DNA of 18,178 bases from positions 1-18,178 of the forward strand of contig JBOHUE010000081.1 in assembly GCA_050734185.1 (NCBI GenBank). Reading direction: 5' to 3'. The position numbers and the translations under genes are program-made. This document shows positions 13,230 through 18,178 of the stretch, piece after piece. Under the pieces are notes generated by a model that was given only the letters and a program-made list of their open reading frames with translations, had not been told where the DNA came from and searched no databases. Source of the DNA: JAFALX01 sp050734185 (lineage in GTDB: Bacteria > Chloroflexota > Dormibacteria > Aeolococcales > Aeolococcaceae). The stretch's first letter is position 1. The number at the start of each line of letters is the position of its first letter.

Positions 13230-14030
13230 ACACAGGTAGCGCCGCCCCCCGCCCCGGTTTCACGCCGGCGCCGGCGGCGCGGTGGATGGGTGCGGGACCT
13301 CATCGAGGTCCTGCTCATCGCGCTGGTCCTGTACCTCGTCATCTGGACGGCGCTGCAGACCGTCCGCGTCGATGGGACCAGCATGGTGGCCACGCTGCAG
13401 GACCAGGACCTCCTCCTCGCGAGCAAGATCTCATACGACTTCGGCGCGAACCCGTCGCGCGGCGACATCGTCGTGCTCATCCCGCCCACCGACCCGTCGC
13501 GCGACTTCATCAAGCGCGTGATCGGCCTTCCCGGCGACGTCATCAAGATCGACGGCGACCAGCACCCCACGCAGCTGCTGATCAAGGCTGGTGGCAAAGG
13601 AAATTGGCAGGTTCTGCATGAACCCTACCTGCCCCAGCTCTGGACCACGCTCAACGACTGCTGTGGCTCGGACGGCAGAGCGTCCGCGTCCGCGCAGGCG
13701 TACACCGTCCCGCAGGACGACTACTTCGTGATGGGGGACAACCGCAACTTCTCGAGCGACTCGCGGTCGTTCGGACCGGTCCCGCGCAAGAACATCCTCG
13801 CCAAGGCATTTCTGCGCATCTGGCCGCTCGGCCACTTCGGCGGCCTGGGCTCCGGTCCATCGACGAGCGCAGCGAGCGCGAGCGACGTGGCCAACGCCGG
13901 TGCGTCGCCGGGCCCGACCCCCTCGACCGTGCTCGTCGTGCCCTTCGCCGCAGCCGGACTCGTCGAGCGCGTCCGCCGGCGGCGCGGCGTCAACCGGTCA
14001 GCCAGTCCTCCAGAGCCGGGGCCCAGCTGA
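13227..14030 (+). CDS. lepB: LepB, type I signal peptidase
   Basis: A membrane serine protease that removes signal peptides from exported proteins. The 267 aa have a basic N-terminus (RRRRRR), one clear membrane segment (about 23-44), the nucleophile Ser52 in DGTSMVATL, the general base Lys96 in FIKRVIGLPGD, and the late box VMGDNRNFSSDSRSFGPV (168-183). The C-terminal tail is Ala/Ser/Pro-rich, with a weak hydrophobic stretch (STVLVVPFAAAGLVE) and then RRRR. The last 41 bp overlap the end of the convergent ndk gene. It starts at GTG 13227 just after a -10 box. It is monocistronic. Confidence 0.94.
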   Translation: MTQVAPPPAPVSRRRRRRGGWVRDLIEVLLIALVLYLVIWTALQTVRVDGTSMVATLQDQDLLLASKISYDFGANPSRGDIVVLIPPTDPSRDFIKRVIGLPGDVIKIDGDQHPTQLLIKAGGKGNWQVLHEPYLPQLWTTLNDCCGSDGRASASAQAYTVPQDDYFVMGDNRNFSSDSRSFGPVPRKNILAKAFLRIWPLGHFGGLGSGPSTSAASASDVANAGASPGPTPSTVLVVPFAAAGLVERVRRRRGVNRSASPPEPGPS

Positions 14031-14445
14031 CCACCTCCGCGGGCTGAAAGAACAGCGCGATCTCCGCCTCCGCACGGGCCGGGGAATCACTTCCGTGGAC
14101 CACGTTTGCGCCGATGGACACCGCGCGGTCGCCGCGAATGGTGCCCGGCGCCGCGTTGCGCGGGTCGGTGGCGCCCATGGCCCCGCGGACGAGCGAGACC
14201 GCGTCCGGGCCCTGCCACACCATCGCCACCACCGGCGCCGCGGTGATGAAGCGCACGAGGCCATCGAAGAACGGCTTCCCCGCGTGTTCGGCATAGTGGC
14301 GCTCCGCCAGCGCCCGGTCCATCTGCAGCAGCTTCAGACCAACGAGCTGCAGCCCGCGCCGCTCGAAGCGACCGATCACCTCGCCCACGAGACCACGCTG
14401 CACGCCGTCCGGCTTCACCAGGACCAGCGTTCGTTCACCGTTCAT
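13990..14445 (-). CDS. ndk: Nucleoside diphosphate kinase
   Basis: Transfers the gamma-phosphate between NTPs and NDPs through a phosphohistidine. The 151 aa begin ERTLVLVKPDGVQRGLVGEVIGRFE and hold the active-site His117 in NVVHGSDSPARAEAEI, with GATDPRNAAPGTIRGD before it. The end, EVVSWAPALEDWLTG, is slightly longer than the usual end of the family. ATG 14445 overlaps the stop of the M16 peptidase gene (ATGA), so it is the last gene of the rnpA-yidD-yidC-khpB operon. Its 3' end overlaps lepB by 41 bp. All catalytic residues are present. Confidence 0.96.
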   Translation of the reverse strand: MNGERTLVLVKPDGVQRGLVGEVIGRFERRGLQLVGLKLLQMDRALAERHYAEHAGKPFFDGLVRFITAAPVVAMVWQGPDAVSLVRGAMGATDPRNAAPGTIRGDRAVSIGANVVHGSDSPARAEAEIALFFQPAEVVSWAPALEDWLTG

Positions 14446-15764
14446 GTCAGCAGGGCCTCGAGCCGCGCGCTGCTGCGGAACGGACCCACCGCGGCGCCGC
14501 GCAGCCCGGAGTCGAGCAGCGCCTGTGCCGCGCGCTGCACGTCCTCGGCCGTCACCGACTCGATGTGGGCCACGATCTCCGGCGGCTCCAGGATCTCTCC
14601 GGTCAGCAACAGCTGATGCCCGGCGTACTCGCCGAGCGCAGCGGTGCTCTCCAGGGAGAGGAGGAGCCGCCCCTTCACGTACTCGCGAGCCTTGCGCAGC
14701 TCCGCGTCTCCCACCGGTTCGTCGGCAAGCTTCCGCAGCTCCGCGATCGCGGCCCGGACCGCGGTGACGGCGCGGCGCGGCTCGCAGCCCAGGCCGATGA
14801 CGGTCGCCCCGCTGTCGCGCAGGCGCGAGCTGAACGAGTGCACGTCGTAGACGACGCCGCGGCGCTCGCGCAGCTCGAGAAACAGCCGGCTCGACATCCC
14901 CTCACCGAGGATCGCGTTGAGCATGTCTCCCGCATACCGGTCGGGGTCGAGGTACGAGCCGCTCCGCGCGCCCACGAGGATGCTCGCCTGCTCCACGCTG
15001 CGGCGGGCGATGCGCAGGGCCGGCCCCGAAGGTGAGGCCGCGGGCGCCGGGACGCCGGCGACGGGCCGCGACCGCGCCGCCCACTCCAGCATCTCCTCAG
15101 TGAACAGACGCTGCGCCTCGGCAGGCTCGACCGCCCCGGCGATGCTCACGACCACGTTGGACGGCCGCATGTAGCGCGCGAGGTGGTCACGGCACTGCTC
15201 GGCCGTGAACCCGCGGACGGTCTCCTCGCAACCGCCGACATCGCGTCCCAGCGGGTGGTCCGGCCACATGACATCGTCGAAGACGATCTGTGCGTACTCC
15301 TGCGGGTTGTCCTCGTACATGCGCAGCTCTTCGATGACGACCTGGCGTTCCTTGGTCACCTCGTTGGGGTCGAGCGCCGGGTTGAAAACCATGTCGCTGA
15401 GCACCGACACGGCCAGCGAGAGCGACGCCGCCGGGACACGTGTCCAGAACACGGTCGACTCTCGGTCGGTGGCGGCGTTGAGCACGCCGCCGACTCCTTC
15501 GATGGCCTCACTCACGTCGCGCGCGGTGGGATATCGCCCGCCCCCCTTGAACACCATGTGCTCCACGAAGTGGCTGATCCCCGAGTCCGCCGCTGTTTCG
15601 TAGCGCGAGCCGACCGACACGAGGATCGACACCGCGACCGATGCGCGTCCAGGCAGGGGCACGGTCACGAGTCGCGCGCCGCCCGGCAGCGGTGCCTCGA
15701 CAAAGGTGGCTTCGGGTACAGGGCCTCCGACGTGCGAGGCGCCGACCGCGGGCGCGGCCCTCAG
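14442..15764 (-). CDS. M16-family zinc metallopeptidase (insulinase/MPP-like)
   Basis: Single-chain M16 peptidase with both halves. It has the inverted zinc motif HFVEH (H65, E68, H69 when counted from 15764) and the third ligand E146 exactly 76 residues further on (VIEELRMYEDNPQ). The C-terminal half has GEGMSSRLFLELRERRGVVYDVHSFSS, typical of processing-peptidase-like M16B proteins. No signal peptide is seen. The start is unusual. The first strand (FVEAPLPGGARLVTV) is conserved, yet no ATG, GTG or TTG precedes it except deep inside khpB; CTG 15764, overlapping the khpB stop as CTGA, gives 440 aa. The nearest canonical start, GTG 15668 (408 aa), would cut the first strand. The substrate is unknown. 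Confidence 0.88.
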   Translation of the reverse strand: MRAAPAVGASHVGGPVPEATFVEAPLPGGARLVTVPLPGRASVAVSILVSVGSRYETAADSGISHFVEHMVFKGGGRYPTARDVSEAIEGVGGVLNAATDRESTVFWTRVPAASLSLAVSVLSDMVFNPALDPNEVTKERQVVIEELRMYEDNPQEYAQIVFDDVMWPDHPLGRDVGGCEETVRGFTAEQCRDHLARYMRPSNVVVSIAGAVEPAEAQRLFTEEMLEWAARSRPVAGVPAPAASPSGPALRIARRSVEQASILVGARSGSYLDPDRYAGDMLNAILGEGMSSRLFLELRERRGVVYDVHSFSSRLRDSGATVIGLGCEPRRAVTAVRAAIAELRKLADEPVGDAELRKAREYVKGRLLLSLESTAALGEYAGHQLLLTGEILEPPEIVAHIESVTAEDVQRAAQALLDSGLRGAAVGPFRSSARLEALLT

Positions 15765-16528
15765 CGTCGCCGGCCGAACGAGGGACTGCGGAACGGACCT
15801 CCGGACGGACCATCCGCGGGCCCGCCCTGGGCCGGCCCGGTGGGATGGATGACCACCCGGCGCGCCGGCTCGTGCCCCGAGCTCTCGGTGCGGACGCCGT
15901 CGTCCTCGGCGAGGGTCATATGGACCACGCGGCGCTCGTACGCGTGCATCGGGTCCAGCGCGTAGCGTTCGCCGCTGCGCTTGACGCGGCTCGCGAGGCG
16001 CACGGCGAGCTCCCGCACCTGGTCCTCGCGGCGAGCGCGGTAGCGCTCGACATCGAGGACGACCCGGCGTCCCTCGCCGTCCTCCTCCTCGCCGAGCATC
16101 AGGTTCAGGACGGTCTGCAGCGCGCGCAGAGTCTCGCCCCGCCACCCGATGAGCAACCCGAGGTCGTCACCCGAGATGTCGAGGATGACTGGACCCGGAG
16201 CACCGGAGAGGCTCTGCCCGCCGCGGCGTACCGACACGCGACACGGGATCTCCATGCGCGTGAGCAGCTCCTCGAGCATCGCTCGCGCTCGAATGGCCTG
16301 ATCGTTGATGCGATACACACGCACGCGAGACGTCCCGGCCGACAGCCGCTCGCCGGGCACGCGGCGCGTGCCACCGGTGAGCACCTCGACCTCGGCCTCG
16401 TCGCGCGTGATCCCGAGCTCCGACAGCGCCCGCGCCACCGCATCCTCGATGCTCGAGCCCTGCGCCTCCACCATCTCCGTCTCCGGCTCCCGCGGAGCGG
16501 TCACCGCGTCCTGAACTATCTCGCTCAC
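15761..16528 (-). CDS. khpB: KhpB/Jag, KH-R3H RNA-binding protein
   Basis: RNA-binding protein that sits next to yidC in many bacteria and is linked to cell-envelope control. The 255 aa show three parts: a Jag N-terminal domain (about 18-75, SSIEDAVARALSELG), a KH domain with the GxxG loop GWRG (128-131) in DDLGLLIGWRGETLRALQTVLN, and an R3H domain with R200 and H203 in MHAYERRVVHMTL followed by ESSGHEPARRVVI. The tail is Gly/Pro/Arg-rich. The GTG start is preceded by GAGGAG at 7 nt spacing, a strong site. It is 24 nt downstream of yidC and its stop overlaps the likely M16 start. Confidence 0.94.
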   Translation of the reverse strand: MSEIVQDAVTAPREPETEMVEAQGSSIEDAVARALSELGITRDEAEVEVLTGGTRRVPGERLSAGTSRVRVYRINDQAIRARAMLEELLTRMEIPCRVSVRRGGQSLSGAPGPVILDISGDDLGLLIGWRGETLRALQTVLNLMLGEEEDGEGRRVVLDVERYRARREDQVRELAVRLASRVKRSGERYALDPMHAYERRVVHMTLAEDDGVRTESSGHEPARRVVIHPTGPAQGGPADGPSGGPFRSPSFGRRR

Positions 16529-16552
16529 CGGAGTTCTCCTCTCACGCCGGCC

Positions 16553-17617
16553 TCAGTGCCGGCGCCTCCTCCTTGCCGCTCTGGCCCGCGCCGCAGCGGA
16601 GCGCTGCGATGGCGTGCGCTGCGCCGAAGATCGCGGGCCGGCGGCAGCTCCCGCGGCCGCGGGCTCGGTTCCGTTTGCATCGCCGTCGGCGGCGGCTGCC
16701 CGCGGGTTGCGGGTGGGCTGGTTGCCGTTGCTCGACCCCGTGGCGACGCTGCGCGCGGGCTTGCCCGCGACGAGCGCTGCCTTCGGCTTCGCGTCCCCGG
16801 CCGGGAATGAGAGCGGCGTCACGCGTCCGGCGCCAGGCCACCAGGCGGGTACCTTCAAGCCACCCCAGCCGACGACGAACCACTGCTGGAACACCATGAA
16901 CATCGTGCCAGTCACCCAGTAGATGGCGAGGCCCTGCGGGAACAGCAGCCCGAAGATGAAGATCATCACCGGGAACAGCAGCGTCATCTGCTTGGTGATC
17001 GCAGACATGCTGCGCTCCTGGTCGGTCATGTCCGCGCGCTGCGGCTGCATCATCATCCGCGATTGCGAGAACGTGAACACCGCGGCAAACAGCGGCAGGA
17101 TCAGATACGTGGGATGTGTCAGAACGTTGTTCCAATTGCCGTTGGGCGCGGCCGACTTCGACACGTCGTCGATCCACAGAAAATGCTTGCTGATCTCGTG
17201 CTGGGACAGCGTGAGAGTGGCGTTGCGGATGCCGTTGTACAGCCCGATCAGCACCGGCAGCTGCACCAGGGCGGGCACGCATCCGGTGAGACCGCTGAAC
17301 GGACTGATGCCATGCTCGCGGTACACCTTGTTCATCTCGGCGCTGAGCTTCTGTGGCTCGCGCTTGTACTTCTTGCGCAGCTCCGAGATCTGCGGCGCCA
17401 CCTTGCGCTGTTCGGCCTGGATGCGACGCGACGTTCGCAGCTGCCAGCTGAACACCGGGAACAGCACCGCGCGGATGGCAACGGTGGTGACGATCACGCC
17501 CAGCCCGAACGCGCCGATCGCCTGCAGCGGAGCAACGTCGTTGAACGCCGACGTCAGGTGCTCGAGCACCCACTGCAGCGGGTTGGCCAGGAACGTGAAG
17601 ATGACGAGCGGATTCAC
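16553..17617 (-). CDS. yidC: YidC, membrane protein insertase
   Basis: Oxa1/YidC-family insertase of the inner membrane. The 354 aa lack the large periplasmic domain of proteobacterial YidC. The conserved hydrophilic-groove Arg is R49 in TTVAIRAVLFPVFS. The cytoplasmic coiled-coil loop RRIQAEQRKVAPQISELRKKYKREPQKLSAEM follows, then GCVPALVQLPVLIGLY. Membrane segments are about 36-58, 112-130, 169-187, 211-227 and 228-250. The tail (270-354) is low-complexity and ends in a basic run that could bind ribosomes. Position 1 is Met-Asn-Pro-Leu with no lipobox, unlike Bacillus SpoIIIJ. GTG 17617 overlaps the yidD stop (GTGA). Confidence 0.96.
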   Translation of the reverse strand: MNPLVIFTFLANPLQWVLEHLTSAFNDVAPLQAIGAFGLGVIVTTVAIRAVLFPVFSWQLRTSRRIQAEQRKVAPQISELRKKYKREPQKLSAEMNKVYREHGISPFSGLTGCVPALVQLPVLIGLYNGIRNATLTLSQHEISKHFLWIDDVSKSAAPNGNWNNVLTHPTYLILPLFAAVFTFSQSRMMMQPQRADMTDQERSMSAITKQMTLLFPVMIFIFGLLFPQGLAIYWVTGTMFMVFQQWFVVGWGGLKVPAWWPGAGRVTPLSFPAGDAKPKAALVAGKPARSVATGSSNGNQPTRNPRAAAADGDANGTEPAAAGAAAGPRSSAQRTPSQRSAAARARAARRRRRH

Positions 17618-17907
17618 GGCTGCACCTCGGCGCGAACCGACGCTCGTGCCGCCCGGGTGACGCGGCGGGCCTCGCGCCACGAGACATAGGTCTCCGGCAC
17701 CAGGTCGACGCCGCCCTCATGAAACGGGTGGCACCGACTGATCCTGCGGATGGCGAGCCACCAGCCACGCCGCCAGCCGAAGCGCTGCAGCGCCTCGTAG
17801 CCGTAGTGCGAGCAGCTGGGCTCGTACCGGCAGCCGCTCACCATGCCGAAGAGGGGGCCGACCGTCACCCGGTACGCCCTGATGAAGATCAGGCTCAGCC
17901 GGGTCAC
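17614..17907 (-). CDS. yidD: YidD, membrane protein insertion efficiency factor
   Basis: 97 aa of the small YidD family, which assists YidC-dependent insertion. The hallmarks are GCRYEPSCSHYGYEAL and ISRCHPFHEGGVDLVP, with three conserved cysteines (C26, C32 and C59). The N-terminal amphipathic stretch (LSLIFIRAYRVTVGPLF) probably attaches it to the membrane. The GTG start overlaps the rnpA stop, and its own stop overlaps the yidC start, so rnpA-yidD-yidC are translationally coupled. The length is usual for the family with a short charged tail. Confidence 0.95.
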   Translation of the reverse strand: MTRLSLIFIRAYRVTVGPLFGMVSGCRYEPSCSHYGYEALQRFGWRRGWWLAIRRISRCHPFHEGGVDLVPETYVSWREARRVTRAARASVRAEVQP

Positions 17908-18178
17908 GCCCGTGGCCTCGCCATCGCCTGCGCCACGGCGGCGGTCACCGCGGCCGTGAGCTGCACAAAGGAAGCTTCACGATCTTCGGCGCGCGCCTGA
18001 ACCACGACGTCACATCCGCGGAGGTCGCCGAGCGCGACCGCGGCGGCCGCGCGCAGACGCCGGCGGATCCGGTTTCGCTGCACCGCCCCACGCGCCCCGA
18101 GCGCGCCCACCGCCGCCCGGCAGCCGGACTCCTCCGTGGGCAGCAGCGTCACGCGCACCCCGTTGCTCCGCCCGGTCG
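17904..18178 (-). CDS. rnpA: RnpA, ribonuclease P protein component (5' end beyond window)
   Basis: Protein subunit of RNase P, which binds the catalytic RNA and trims tRNA 5' ends. About 91 codons are visible and the frame is still open at the right edge, so the N-terminal part is missing. The RNR signature RNRIRRRLR is clear, preceded by the beta-strand region (SNGVRVTLLPTEES..AAVGALGARGAV) and followed by DVVVQARAEDREASFVQL. The usual basic-residue-rich helix is retained. The stop overlaps the yidD GTG. By synteny, rpmH and then dnaA are expected just to the right. Confidence 0.9.
   Translation of the reverse strand, partial: TGRSNGVRVTLLPTEESGCRAAVGALGARGAVQRNRIRRRLRAAAAVALGDLRGCDVVVQARAEDREASFVQLTAAVTAAVAQAMARPRA

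Noticed and set aside
13219..13234. Possible parS site around CACGTGACACA at the lepB start
   Set aside because: Only the core and right half fit TGTTTCACGTGAAACA; the left half does not, and CACGTG is common by chance. No other good parS was found in the window.
15765..16145. M16 peptidase starting at 16145 (567 aa)
   Set aside because: The first 127 residues overlap khpB and are Arg/Pro/Gly-rich shadow; the peptidase fold begins after the khpB stop.
1..18178. Mobile elements, CRISPR arrays, prophage or integrase
   Set aside because: No transposase, integrase, terminal repeats or regularly spaced direct repeats were seen on either strand.

Overview
The window is about 18 kb of very GC-rich bacterial chromosome packed with genes. 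It joins an iron-sulfur cluster assembly (SUF) locus to the left flank of what looks like the replication-origin region. The far right end carries rnpA, yidD, yidC and khpB/jag in the order normally found next to rpmH and dnaA, and parA-parB lies about 5 kb further in, so oriC is probably just beyond the right edge. High GC, GTG starts, SufU rather than IscU, a Rieske-type SUF ferredoxin, a DUF2203 protein and apparently leaderless promoters point to a high-GC Terrabacteria lineage: Actinomycetota, or a GC-rich Chloroflexota/Dormibacterota-type organism. This placement is inference; no rRNA gene is present.

Layout. (1) 6-8535, SUF locus: a divergent lipoprotein gene; then an IscR-like Rrf2 regulator, sufC, sufB, sufD, a Rieske ferredoxin, sufS and a GNAT acetyltransferase on the plus strand; a reversed two-gene insert (alpha/beta hydrolase, TfoX-like); then sufU and sufT with their own promoter. 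(2) 8570-10423, accessory stretch: a DUF2203 gene, about 430 bp with no long gene but a strong-RBS 18-codon ORF and several hairpins, a two-domain protein of unknown function, and an orphan LAGLIDADG protein lacking the usual catalytic acid. (3) 10424-12394, parA-parB with a repeat-rich upstream region containing DnaA-box-like sites. (4) 12425-14030, an atypical Fe/Mn superoxide dismutase and type I signal peptidase. (5) 13990-18178, minus-strand operon rnpA-yidD-yidC-khpB-M16 peptidase-ndk.

How it works together. SufS and SufU mobilise cysteine sulfur, SufBCD assembles clusters, SufT and the Rieske protein are likely helpers, and the Rrf2 protein with three cysteines probably senses cluster status. 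ParA/ParB segregate the origin region. RnpA processes tRNA, YidC inserts membrane proteins and LepB cleaves exported preproteins. Most of the window is ordinary housekeeping DNA. I did not find a clear new multigene system. The least explained items are the 18-aa ORF with its hairpins, the LAGLIDADG protein beside parA, the repeats upstream of parA, the non-canonical start of the M16 gene, and the repeated pattern of -10 boxes 6-9 nt before start codons.
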